Positions 54,025 to 64,000 of a stretch of 64,000 nucleotides of DNA are shown here, one piece after another. Numbering within the stretch: position 1 is the stretch's first letter; the number at the start of each line of letters is the position of its first letter. The notes under the pieces were generated by a model. It had not been told where the DNA came from, ran no database searches, and saw only the letters and a program-made list of their open reading frames with translations. The position numbers and the translations under genes were made by a program. The DNA lies in NCBI RefSeq assembly GCF_004342905.1, contig NZ_SMAN01000009.1, positions 31,257 through 95,256 of the forward strand. Direction: 5' to 3'. This DNA is from Melghiribacillus thermohalophilus. GTDB lineage: Bacteria > Bacillota > Bacilli > Bacillales > Alkalibacillaceae.

Positions 54025-56391
54025 CTATGATCGTTCAACTGGAACAGAGATCACCGCCTGATTCTGTTGTCGGGCAATCGACTTGCCATTGACCTCTATT
54101 TTTTGACCTTCGTCCAAATGGTGAATGACAACCTGGATCGTTTTATATAATGGATGATACTCATTTTGTACGGTTTTCAATTCCAGTTCTACTTTTTCTT
54201 TTGTACAGTTCATGCTGACATGGATTTCAAGAAATTTTCCCTTTTCATAATCAAACGTTTCCCCATCATCATCGTAAAACGTATACTGATAATTTCCCTG
54301 ATGATGAGCATAAACATGAAACGTCATCTGCTTATCTTTTTCCATAGTAGATTGTTTCATCGATCCATGCGCTATTATTGTACCACGTTTGATAAAAACC
54401 GGTAGCTGATCCAGTTCAGCATGAATGAGATGAACTTTATTTCCCTCGTACATATCGCCGCTGAAATAATCGGCCCATTCACCTTCAGGCAAATATACAG
54501 CCCTGTCAGTGACTCCCGGGGACATTATCGGCGCTACAATCACATTGTCTCCTATCATAAATTGATCATGGAGACGGTATGTTTTCGGATCATCCGGATA
54601 CTCCATCAATAGCGGCCGCATGACAGGAACTCCGGTTTGATGGGCCTGGCGAAACAGGTTGTAGAGCTGCGGCAGCCACTGATAGCGTAGTTCAATATAC
54701 TTTTTCATAATCGCTTCATACTCTTCCCCAAATGCCCATGGTTCCTGACGTCTTGTGCCTATGGCTGAATGGTTGCGGAAATACGGCGTAAAAGCACCTG
54801 CCTGCATCCAGCGGGTCAGCAGTTCACCGTTTGAATCATGGGCAAAGCCTCCGACATCGGTTCCTGCAAAAGCCACCCCAGAAAGCCCCAGATTCATGAC
54901 CATTGGCAGGGACATCTGCAGATGTTCCCAGAAACTTCGATTATCGCCCGTCCAGACCGCTGCATACCGCTGAATCCCTGCAAAACCGGCTCTTGTCAGC
55001 AAAAATGGCCGCTTTCCCTGTAAACCTTCTTTCATTCCTTCATAGGTTGCTTTTCCCATCATGAATCCGTAAATATTATGGAGAGCCCGATGGGTAGCCG
55101 GTTTTCCGTCATTTCGATGCATGACGCTCGTATCCATGGTCTTCGTTTCATTAAAAACTGCGGGTTCATTCATATCATTCCAGATTCCTTCAACCCCAAG
55201 TTCCCGGTAAAAAGCATGCTTTTCTCCCCACCATTTTCTTACCTTTTCATCGGTAAAATCAGGGAACGCACTTTCCCCCGGCCAGACATCACCGGTATAA
55301 AGATTCCCCTCAAGATATTTGCAGAAATGATCGCCCTGAATCCCTTCCTGGTAAATCGGATATTCCGGATCTTTTTTGACACCCGGGTCTACGATAGGAA
55401 CGACTCGTATACCGGCCTTTTTCAAGTCAGCGATCAACCTTTCTGGATCTGGAAAACGTTCATGATCAAAGGTAAAAACCCGGTAGCCATTCATGTAATG
55501 AATATCAAAATAAATCACATCCAGAGGAATTTTTTTCTCAAGAAAAGCGCCAGCAACTTCCCTTACTTCCTGTTCGGTCTCATAGCTGTAGCGTGACTGG
55601 TGATAGCCAAGTGCCCACTTTGGCGGCACTGGCATGCGCCCGGTCAAGTACGTATATTGTTCCACAACATCTTTCGGTGATGGACCGGCAAACATGTAAT
55701 AATCCAGCTGTCCTCCTTCAGCCATAAAGGAAAAATAATCAGGTTCCGATTTTAAGTCAAACACTGTTTTGTAAGTATTATCAAAAAACAAACCGTGTGC
55801 CCGGCCATTGCGGAGCGTCATAAAATAAGGGATCGACTGATACAGCGGATCGGTTTCCGGGTTATGAGGAGCATAAACGTCTGTATTCCACATCTCATAT
55901 TTTTCTCCTCGTTTATCTAAAAAGCCAGTTTTCTCACCGAATCCATAATAATGGTCATCCTCATGCATAACTTTATAACCAATCACTTCGCCGGTTTTTT
56001 TAAATCCCATGCCCCGGCTTGTTTCCATCAGTAGCGGAGTTCCCTGTTGATCTAAAATTTGAATGCGGAATGGCTTCCTGCTAATCCTGAGCTGAAGCTT
56101 TTCGCTATTCAGGGTTAAATCATTTTCTCTGACTTCACTAACTTCTGTCAGCTGCTGTTTTCCCACCACAGCACGGGAATCATCCAGTTCAGGGATTTGA
56201 TTGGGATTCATCACAATCCGGACAATATCTGGGCGGTAAAACAAAATATATACGTAACCCCCGGTACATTGAAATCGATATCCCCGCTCAGTTTTCTTGA
56301 ATTCAAGCAGTTCTCCAATATCCTGATATGATGTATTTCCGATCTTTTCACTGTTTTGTGGATGAATGGCAAAACTCGTATCGTTTAACAT
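54025..56391 (-). CDS. GH31 alpha-glucosidase
   Basis: 788 residues from ATG 56391 after GGAGGGGACAGC; a longer frame to 56466 has no site. GH31: N-terminal beta-sandwich, (beta/alpha)8 barrel with nucleophile Asp in W-N-D-M-N-E near 412-417, acid/base region V-A-F-A-G-T-D-V-G-G near 500, and C-terminal beta domains. No signal peptide, so cytoplasmic: likely cleaves imported maltodextrins or isomaltose to glucose. Confidence 0.95.
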   Translation of the reverse strand: MLNDTSFAIHPQNSEKIGNTSYQDIGELLEFKKTERGYRFQCTGGYVYILFYRPDIVRIVMNPNQIPELDDSRAVVGKQQLTEVSEVRENDLTLNSEKLQLRISRKPFRIQILDQQGTPLLMETSRGMGFKKTGEVIGYKVMHEDDHYYGFGEKTGFLDKRGEKYEMWNTDVYAPHNPETDPLYQSIPYFMTLRNGRAHGLFFDNTYKTVFDLKSEPDYFSFMAEGGQLDYYMFAGPSPKDVVEQYTYLTGRMPVPPKWALGYHQSRYSYETEQEVREVAGAFLEKKIPLDVIYFDIHYMNGYRVFTFDHERFPDPERLIADLKKAGIRVVPIVDPGVKKDPEYPIYQEGIQGDHFCKYLEGNLYTGDVWPGESAFPDFTDEKVRKWWGEKHAFYRELGVEGIWNDMNEPAVFNETKTMDTSVMHRNDGKPATHRALHNIYGFMMGKATYEGMKEGLQGKRPFLLTRAGFAGIQRYAAVWTGDNRSFWEHLQMSLPMVMNLGLSGVAFAGTDVGGFAHDSNGELLTRWMQAGAFTPYFRNHSAIGTRRQEPWAFGEEYEAIMKKYIELRYQWLPQLYNLFRQAHQTGVPVMRPLLMEYPDDPKTYRLHDQFMIGDNVIVAPIMSPGVTDRAVYLPEGEWADYFSGDMYEGNKVHLIHAELDQLPVFIKRGTIIAHGSMKQSTMEKDKQMTFHVYAHHQGNYQYTFYDDDGETFDYEKGKFLEIHVSMNCTKEKVELELKTVQNEYHPLYKTIQVVIHHLDEGQKIEVNGKSIARQQNQAVISVPVERS

Positions 56392-56410
56392 GCTGTCCCC
56401 TCCCATGCAG

Positions 56411-57951
56411 TTACACTTTATTCTTTTGTTTTCGACCAGCCATAAACACAAACCAGATAAAACCACTAAAAACCGCTACAATAAGAATGGGCAATGACCA
56501 GTTTAATCCCTCATCTTCTTCCACGAGGTAAATTTCCGCGGTTTCCGGTTGAATGGCCAGCTTATACTCCCCTTCATCGGTTTGCTTAATCAGATCTTCA
56601 TGCAATAGCCCGCGCAATTGCAATCCATCTTCTAATCCCGGAATGGATCCTATGTGTTCCTCGGTATCATTATTAATCGCAATCAACATTGTCTGATCCT
56701 GATAGGTTCGTTGAAAAATGCTAAAGGCCCCTTCTTGATACACCTGTTCAAAATCCCCCCGCCTTAAAGCAGGATTTCTTTGTCTGAGTTCACCGAGACG
56801 TTTGATATAATCCCTGAGCTCCTCATCCTGAGCCGCAAAATTGACCATCCTTCGATTATCAGGGTCTTCCCCCCCATCCATTGGGATTTCCGTTCCCTGA
56901 TAAATCACAGGAATTCCCGGAGCTGTATATAAATAAGTCAGGGCAAGTTTCAAACGTGTTCTTGGATGCTGTTGGTTTTCTATAGCCGTTCTGATAAATC
57001 GTTGATTGTCATGATTGTCAATAAAATTTCCTAACCATTCCGGACGTTCCAGAACAGACTTATTTCGTTCCCAGATGGCAAAGAGCGGATCTAAAGACTG
57101 ACCGGGTTGCTTAAATGTGTCAACCACTGTCTCATACATCGGATAATTGACGAAGGAGTCAATTCCTGTTTTTTCGTATTCCGCTATATATTGAGGATTA
57201 TTGGTCCAGACTTCTCCCAACATATAAAAATCAGGATCTAAGCCCTTTACATGGTCGACAAACGTTTCCCAGAAAGATTTCGGAACATGTTTGACTGTAT
57301 CGAGACGAAATCCGTCAACTCCCAGTTCTGAAATCCAGAACTCGGCTGTATCGAATAAATATTGCTCAACTTCAGGATTTTCCTGGGCCAGATCCGGAAG
57401 ACCGGCCAGCCAGCCATTTTCTAAATTTTCCTGGTTGTCACTCAGGATGGGTGTCTGTTCATGGAACCAGTCCGCTTTTTCCGGATCATTGAGCCACCGG
57501 TGGTCATAGCCAGTATGATTGACAACAAAGTCAAGAATCACTTTCATATCCCGATCATGGGCTTCCTGTACCAGACGTTTGGCGTCTTCTAATGTTCCAA
57601 AATGTTCCTCAACGTTTTGAAAATCCGTAATCCAGTAGCCATGATAACCTTTTCCTGATTATCCATAATCGGCGTGATCCATATGGCTGTAAAACCAAGT
57701 TCTTTCAAGTAATCCAATCGCTTGATGATTCCTTCCAGATCTCCGCCGTGATAGGCAAATGGATCGTCAGGGTCGACTTCATAATCATTGCTGAAGTTTC
57801 CATTATTGAATCGGTCAATCAGAATCATATAAATCGTTTCATCCTGCCATGTTCTGTCTTCATGTTCTTCAGCAGAAATGGACTCTGGAAGAAACGAAAA
57901 AAAAGAAAGAAAGAACAAAAATGCCGCGACGAATACCACCATTTTTTTCAC
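56411..57951 (-). pseudogene. Membrane-anchored GH13 alpha-amylase, broken by a one-base deletion
   Basis: Two adjoining frames together encode one amylase. The first (57951 to the 57650 region) gives a signal peptide and the start of the GH13 barrel (I-Y-M-I-L-I-D-R-F; W-I-T-P-I-M-D-N-Q). It runs out of frame within AAAA at 57653-57650 (minus). One added base restores G-Y-H-G-Y-W-I-T-D-F and a continuous 513-residue protein. The second part has D-F-V-V-N-H, G-F-R-L-D-T-V-K-H (nucleophile Asp), L-G-E-V-W (acid/base) and I-D-N-H-D-N. It ends with a membrane helix and K-N-K-V, so the enzyme would sit on the outer face. Could also be a sequencing error. Confidence 0.88.
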
Positions 57952-57970
57952 CAGTGCTCCTCCTTGCTGA

Positions 57971-58813
57971 TTATCCTTTTGTACCTCCAGCAGTTAGACC
58001 TGTGATTAAATAACGCTGTGAGAGCAGATAAACGACTGCAATAGGTACCGCTATTAGTATGGAGCCTGCAGCAAATCTTGTAAAGTTATTCGCGAATTGC
58101 TGGTTAATAAAATTAAACAATCCAACCGCCAGGGTGAAATTTTCTGGACTGCGAAGGACGATTCGCGGTAGCAGAAAATCCATAAAAGGAGCCATGAAAT
58201 TGAACAGTGCGACAACTCCTAAAATCGGCCTCGCAAGGGGGAGCATGATTCGGATAAAGACGCCGAAATGACCTGCCCCGTCAATTCTTGCTGCATCATC
58301 CAGTTCCCGGGGGATCGTATCAAAATACCCCTTGACAAGCCAGGCATTAAATGGAATCTGTCCGCCAATGTAAACAAGAATCAAGCCGGTTAAAGTATCA
58401 AGCAGCCCGATCAGGTTTAATAAAATATAAATCGCAACCATGGCCATGATAGCAGGGAACATCTGAAGTAGCAAAAAGGCATAAAGCCCGTATTTTCTCC
58501 CGATAAACCGGTAACGGGAAAACGCATAGGCAATCAGCGAAGTCAATATAACGGAAAAAAATGCATTAACCGTTGCCACCATTAAACTATTTTTATACCA
58601 GAGTAAATACTCACTGTCCGGATCTGTAAAAAGCCATTTATAATGCTCGAGTGACCAGTTTTCCGGAAACAGAGAAGCAGAATATAAACTTTTTCCCGGA
58701 TTTAATGACATCCCCACCGTCCATAACAGCGGATAAAAAATGACAACAAACATCACAAATATGACAAAGTAAATAGCAGAAACTTCCAGGCGCGATTTCA
58801 TTTTCCTGCTCAT
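57971..58813 (-). CDS. Maltodextrin ABC transporter permease MalG type
   Basis: 280 residues, six membrane helices; the EAA loop (E-L-D-D-A-A-R-I-D-G-A-G near 172) contacts the ATPase. Its ATG overlaps the malF stop by one base. Sequence resembles MalG/MdxG. No ATPase gene is in the locus. Confidence 0.92.
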   Translation of the reverse strand: MSRKMKSRLEVSAIYFVIFVMFVVIFYPLLWTVGMSLNPGKSLYSASLFPENWSLEHYKWLFTDPDSEYLLWYKNSLMVATVNAFFSVILTSLIAYAFSRYRFIGRKYGLYAFLLLQMFPAIMAMVAIYILLNLIGLLDTLTGLILVYIGGQIPFNAWLVKGYFDTIPRELDDAARIDGAGHFGVFIRIMLPLARPILGVVALFNFMAPFMDFLLPRIVLRSPENFTLAVGLFNFINQQFANNFTRFAAGSILIAVPIAVVYLLSQRYLITGLTAGGTKG

Positions 58814-60108
58814 TACATATTCCCCTCCTCTTTAAAGGAACGGGTTTTTCTGAATTGATAAAAGGCAAAGCCCGTTACAATCAGCCCGAGAATTATCGTT
58901 ATAGCCGCTGCCATGTTGTATTGATTAATTTCAAAGGTTAAATCATAAACCCAGGAGATTAAAATATCTGTACCCCCGGCACGTTTCCCTGGAATTGGGG
59001 GGCCCCCTTCATTAAAGAGATAAATAATATTAAAGTTATTAAAATTTCCAGCATACTGCATGATCAATAGCGGGGCTGTTGCATACATTACATGAGGGAA
59101 TGTAATGTAGCGAAATTTTTGCCAGCGGCTTCCCCCGTCCACTTCTGCAGCCTCATACCAGTCCCTTGAAATGCTCTGAAGCACACCGGTAAATAAAGCA
59201 AACACAAACGGAAAACCTAACCAGGTCTGAATCATGATCAGGGCGATTTTTGCCCAGAAAGGATCTTGCATCCAGGGGATCTCTAAACCAAACAGTACTA
59301 GAAGATCCCGATTGATAGTTCCGAACTCTCCGTTGAACATGGCAGAAAATATCAATATGGTGACAAATGCCGGAACAGCCCATGGGAGTATGAGGACTGT
59401 CCGAATCCATTTTTTAAACTTCACGCGTGGATCATTGACGATAAGAGCCAGAAATAAACCGAGAGCAATTTGCAGTGTTGTTGCCACAAGGGTCCATACA
59501 ATTGTCCAGGTAAATACGTCGAAAAAAGTTTCGCTCCACGTATTTAGGGTGACTAACTTTTTAAAGTTGTCCCATCCAACCCAGTTCAGCAGATTACCGG
59601 GTGGTGAGTTATATTGATTATAATCGGTAAATGCAAGTGAAAGCGTAAATAAAATAGGGAGAATGACGATAAACGTCAGCATAAAAAGTCCCGGTGTGAT
59701 GAATAAATATGGGAATCCACGATCCCAGACATTTCGAATGGTCTCTTTCATTTTTGGATTGGACTCACCCTGTCTCAGTCTTTCGGCGTTTCTTTTCGCA
59801 TCAAGGATATTCAATATATACAAGCCGAGTGCAAATGCAATCAATAAGAGCGATATAAGACCATAAATCATCAGGAAAATGGAATGGTCTTCAAGGGGTG
59901 TCACTCCCAGCGTGCGCAGGCCCCATAAACCATAATTAATAAACCTCCCCAAAGTGAAGATAAAAGACACCTCAAGGACAATAAACAATATTCCTTTGAT
60001 ATATCTCCGGTTATATAGCTGCCCAAATCCAGCAAATATAAGTGACAAAGTCATTGCGAGTGCCGGACTATGTTTGCTGTACTTAACTGGTGCCCCCTGC
60101 GTAGCCAA
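58813..60108 (-). CDS. Maltodextrin ABC transporter permease MalF type
   Basis: 431 residues; TTG start (M-A-T-Q-G) after GGGAGGGG. Two extra N-terminal helices (about 18-115) precede six transport helices, as in MdxF. EAA loop W-Y-E-A-A-E-V-D-G-G near 312. It forms the channel with MalG. The gap to malE (60109-60343) contains a long-range inverted repeat AATCAGGGC / GCCCTGATT. Confidence 0.92.
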   Translation of the reverse strand: MATQGAPVKYSKHSPALAMTLSLIFAGFGQLYNRRYIKGILFIVLEVSFIFTLGRFINYGLWGLRTLGVTPLEDHSIFLMIYGLISLLLIAFALGLYILNILDAKRNAERLRQGESNPKMKETIRNVWDRGFPYLFITPGLFMLTFIVILPILFTLSLAFTDYNQYNSPPGNLLNWVGWDNFKKLVTLNTWSETFFDVFTWTIVWTLVATTLQIALGLFLALIVNDPRVKFKKWIRTVLILPWAVPAFVTILIFSAMFNGEFGTINRDLLVLFGLEIPWMQDPFWAKIALIMIQTWLGFPFVFALFTGVLQSISRDWYEAAEVDGGSRWQKFRYITFPHVMYATAPLLIMQYAGNFNNFNIIYLFNEGGPPIPGKRAGGTDILISWVYDLTFEINQYNMAAAITIILGLIVTGFAFYQFRKTRSFKEEGNM

Positions 60109-60190
60109 CCAGAATCCCCTCCCTTTCCCCCGACGGGGTGTTTGTCATCTATCGATTTTTGTCGTATTTAATCGATATGGTTTGAGAAGG

Positions 60191-60260
60191 AATCAGGGCA
60201 GTGTTTATCCCGGTAAAATTTATCTCAGGAAAGATGGGGATTAGATCAGCCCTGATTCAA
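60191..60260 (-). other. Inverted repeat between malE and malF
   Basis: AATCAGGGC / GCCCTGATT enclose about 50 nt. It may form an RNA structure that stabilises malE mRNA or lowers read-through; no T-run was seen. Confidence 0.4.
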
Positions 60261-60343
60261 TCCATCCGTTAAATCATCGATCAATGGGTCAATCGGACTG
60301 GAATCAGGTATTTGTTCGGAGTCAGGTGTGTATCCAGTCAATC

Positions 60344-61639
60344 CTACTGTTTTGCAGCTTGAATGTTCTCTTTAATCAGGTTTACCGCTTCCTGGAGAGT
60401 AGGCTCAACAGGCTCCCCATTAGCAATAAAGGAAAGGGCGTTGTTAATAGGCTCCCATACTTGCTGGATTTCTGGAGCTGATGGCATCGGATCACCATAC
60501 TGCACTTGTTCCGCAAATGCTTTGATTAATTCGTCATTTTGTACTGTATTGCTGTTTAAAGCTGCCTGATTTGCCGGCATCTCCCCGGCTACTTCAAAAT
60601 ACTGCAGTGAGTTTTCCTCATTTGTCACAAATTTCATTAGGTCGACTGCCCATGTTTTATGTTCGGAATAAGGAGATAGAATCCATGACTTAACCCCGAC
60701 AAATGATTCTGCCACTTCTCCCTCAATTTTAGGCAGAACAGACGTGCCAAGGTTATCTCCCAGCTTTTCTTTATAATCCGGAAGTGCCCACGGGCCGGTT
60801 AACACAACGGCTGCTTTTTCATCTAAAAACAGGCCATTCATAATATCTGGATTAATTTCTACTGGAATATATCCATTCTTGAACCATGACTGGATCAATT
60901 CTCCGCCTTTTACTGCGCCTTCATTGGCAAGGCCGATATCTTCTATATCATAAGTACTGCCTTCTTTATGAAACACATACCCTCCATAAGTTTTGAAAAA
61001 TGGATAAGCAAAATAGAAGTTCGCAGCTTCCATCAAAAAGCCGTACTCATCTTTTTCAGGATTCGTATATTCCTCTGCAATTGCCATTAAATCGTCAATG
61101 GTTTCAGGAGCACGGTCAACGAGCTTTTTGTTGTAAATGACACCATAGGTTTCAACAACGGATGGCACTCCCCATATTTTTCCATCGTACGTGACTGCGT
61201 TTATGGCGGTTTCTACATACTGTTCCCTGACATCACTCAAATCCACAGGTTCAGCTAGACTCCGGAGCACTAGATCCCCTATTCGGTCATGTGGCTGGAA
61301 ATAAACGTCCGGCCCTCTGCCTGCAGGCCCGTCGAGCGATATGGCCTCTACCTGATCCAGCATACTCATGGGAACAGTTTCAATTTGTATGCCTGTTTTT
61401 TCCTCATATTTCGCAAAAATATCTTCAAGGGCTTTCTTCTGAGATTCCTCATCATTTATCCATACAACTAATTTTTCGGGTTTGTCGCCTTCTGCGCTTG
61501 ATTCTTGCTCGCCCTCAGATGCAGTTGGATTCTGTTCATCTGCACCACTGTCTTTAACCGTATCTCTGGATGGACCGCATGCGGCTAACAGTCCAAGCAG
61601 GAAGAGAAACAAAAACAAAAAGGAAATGCTTTTCTTCAT
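60344..61639 (-). CDS. Maltodextrin-binding lipoprotein (MalE/MdxE type)
   Basis: 431 residues from ATG 61639 after AGGAGGG; a longer frame to 61699 lacks it. Lipobox L-A-A-C (Cys about 21), acidic linker to about 50, then SBP-bac-1 fold (V-V-W-I-N-D-E-E near 59; G-R-G-P-D-V-Y near 110; W-A-L-P-D-Y near 260). First gene of the operon. Its promoter contains two LacI-type operators. Confidence 0.93.
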   Translation of the reverse strand: MKKSISFLFLFLFLLGLLAACGPSRDTVKDSGADEQNPTASEGEQESSAEGDKPEKLVVWINDEESQKKALEDIFAKYEEKTGIQIETVPMSMLDQVEAISLDGPAGRGPDVYFQPHDRIGDLVLRSLAEPVDLSDVREQYVETAINAVTYDGKIWGVPSVVETYGVIYNKKLVDRAPETIDDLMAIAEEYTNPEKDEYGFLMEAANFYFAYPFFKTYGGYVFHKEGSTYDIEDIGLANEGAVKGGELIQSWFKNGYIPVEINPDIMNGLFLDEKAAVVLTGPWALPDYKEKLGDNLGTSVLPKIEGEVAESFVGVKSWILSPYSEHKTWAVDLMKFVTNEENSLQYFEVAGEMPANQAALNSNTVQNDELIKAFAEQVQYGDPMPSAPEIQQVWEPINNALSFIANGEPVEPTLQEAVNLIKENIQAAKQ

Positions 61640-61662
61640 AATAATCCCTCCTATCATTTTGC

Positions 61663-61753
61663 GCAACCGTTTGCACAAAGAGGCAAAAAATAAAATCATG
61701 AAAACGGTTGCATGTTTTGTGTTTTATTATACACCTTTTTTTCAAAATCTCAA
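61663..61753 (-). promoter_or_regulatory. malE promoter with two LacI-type operators
   Basis: -35 TTGAGA (61753-61748), 16 bp, -10 TATAAT (61731-61726). GCAACCGTTTGC (61663-61674) and GAAAACGGTTGC (61700-61711) lie just downstream, 37 bp apart, both close to the GCAAACGTTTGC palindrome bound by MalR-like regulators. The second also fits a CcpA cre in all but one position of the core. Confidence 0.78.
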
Positions 61754-61780
61754 TATTTATTTAAAAATTCTAAAAATAAA

Positions 61781-63594
<1,814 letters not shown>

Positions 63595-63596
<2 letters not shown>

Positions 63597-63621
63597 AGCA
63601 TTCTGTTCATGCTTCTTTTTT
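63595..63621 (+). terminator. Terminator of the neopullulanase gene
   Basis: AAGCAT / ATGCTT with a 7-nt loop followed by CTTTTTTT. Confidence 0.7.
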
Positions 63622-63782
63622 TGGACAAAAAGTTTTCCCGGTAAATTTAATGGGGAAAAAAATAAGATGATTTGTGAACAAACACTGACGTTTTCATTTA
63701 AACATGGACAGTAATGAACGCTGGAAATACGGAAATCTCTCTGTCAGGTTTGAACTGACTAAAGAAAATATAAATTTCCCCC

Positions 63783-63812
63783 TTGACAATGATAATAATT
63801 ATCATTATCATT
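63783..63812 (+). promoter_or_regulatory. Fur-box promoter (orphan)
   Basis: TTGACA (63783) and TATCAT (63806), 17 bp apart. AATGATAATAATTATCATTA spans the spacer and -10 (63789-63808), a classical Fur box of repeated GATAAT/ATTATC motifs. No gene starts before the IS at 63911. Confidence 0.85.
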
Positions 63813-63910
63813 TAAGTTAGGAAATGCATCCAAGAACTCTATTGTTCCTTACATAGAGTCTCACCCTGACTTATCCCCCTCATTAAAAAAAGCGCCCAGC
63901 CCTGGTGAAG

Positions 63911-64000
63911 TGACCCCTGTCAAGTAGACAGGAATAAAAAAGCACACTTATGCAGCCTGAGTCCTATATTCATAAGGACTCAGGTTATTTAATTTCTTTT
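63911..64000 (-). mobile_element. End of an IS3-family insertion sequence (partial)
   Basis: TGACCCCTGTCAAGTAGACA at 63911 looks like the terminal inverted repeat of an IS3/IS150-type element, and the transposase C-terminus lies just inside it on the minus strand. Most of the element is outside the window. Confidence 0.75.
63948..64000 (-). CDS. IS3-family transposase OrfB, C-terminal end (partial)
   Basis: The minus-strand frame runs from the window edge and ends K-K-L-N-N-L-S-P-Y-E-Y-R-T-Q-A-A then TAA, the typical end of IS3/IS150 OrfB proteins (L-S-P-x-E-Y-R). Only 16 residues are visible. Confidence 0.75.
   Translation of the reverse strand, partial: KKLNNLSPYEYRTQAA

Noticed and set aside
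55078..55596. 172-codon plus ORF inside the GH31 gene
   Set aside because: Antisense shadow of the catalytic barrel, no binding site.

Overview
The window is a chromosomal stretch of a Gram-positive, endospore-forming Bacillaceae bacterium. The evidence is spore-coat genes (cotZ, cotO), competence and proteolysis factors (coiA, mecA, spxA, spxH, med), purine-rich Shine-Dalgarno sites before nearly every gene, a T-box leader, FapR operators, and gene order matching the Bacillus subtilis yitS-to-cotZ region in reversed orientation. Acidic, low-complexity linkers in secreted lipoproteins (OppA, the BsuPI lipoprotein) would fit a salt- or alkali-tolerant relative, but that is only inference.

Layout. 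0-3.6 kb: end of a DUF421 gene, a metallo-beta-lactamase-fold hydrolase, three small unknown genes, cotZ and cotO. 3.7-8.2 kb: fabI behind a FapR-controlled promoter, a YjbQ-type CPA2 antiporter, mgtE. 8.3-16.7 kb: a RodA/FtsW-like gene, the relQ-nadF-rluD-like operon, a CYTH protein, truncated haemoglobin, spxH, the small RNA RoxS/RsaE (recognised from its sequence, with its own promoter, Rex-like box and terminator) and pepF. 16.8-24.7 kb: coiA, cls, mecA, yjbE (TerC), spxA, yjbC and a secreted DUF4015 protein. 24.8-31 kb: oppABCDF with an attenuator after oppA. 31-35.6 kb: a DUF3899 protein, T-box-trpS, yjbA, a small membrane protein and an LCP-family gene. 36-41.1 kb: fabHA-fabF behind a second FapR site, a 546-bp array of 21-bp tandem repeats where comZ lies in B. 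subtilis, med, yjaV-like and yjzD. 41.1-52.8 kb: a start-less 99-codon frame, uppP, yitW, yitV, yitU, two small genes, dat, a NifU-N protein, a MerR regulator, a BsuPI lipoprotein, yitT, degV, a YppF-like gene and a DAACS symporter. 52.9-63.6 kb: a maltodextrin locus (malR-like, GH31 glucosidase, a frameshifted membrane-anchored GH13 amylase, permeases, binding protein, divergent neopullulanase). 63.6-64 kb: an orphan Fur-type promoter followed by the end of an IS3-family element.

How it fits together. The right-hand locus describes extracellular cleavage and import of maltodextrins, then cytoplasmic hydrolysis. No ATPase gene for the importer is present, as is usual in Bacillus, where a shared MsmX-type ATPase serves several sugar importers. 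The spxH-spxA-mecA-pepF-coiA block concerns regulated proteolysis, disulfide stress and competence. RoxS, the truncated haemoglobin and the Rex-like site add redox and respiration control. The two FapR sites couple fabI and fabHA-fabF to malonyl-CoA. The most unusual features are the repeat array in the comZ position, the start-less frame at 41.3-41.6 kb, the broken amylase, and the Fur promoter cut off by an IS.
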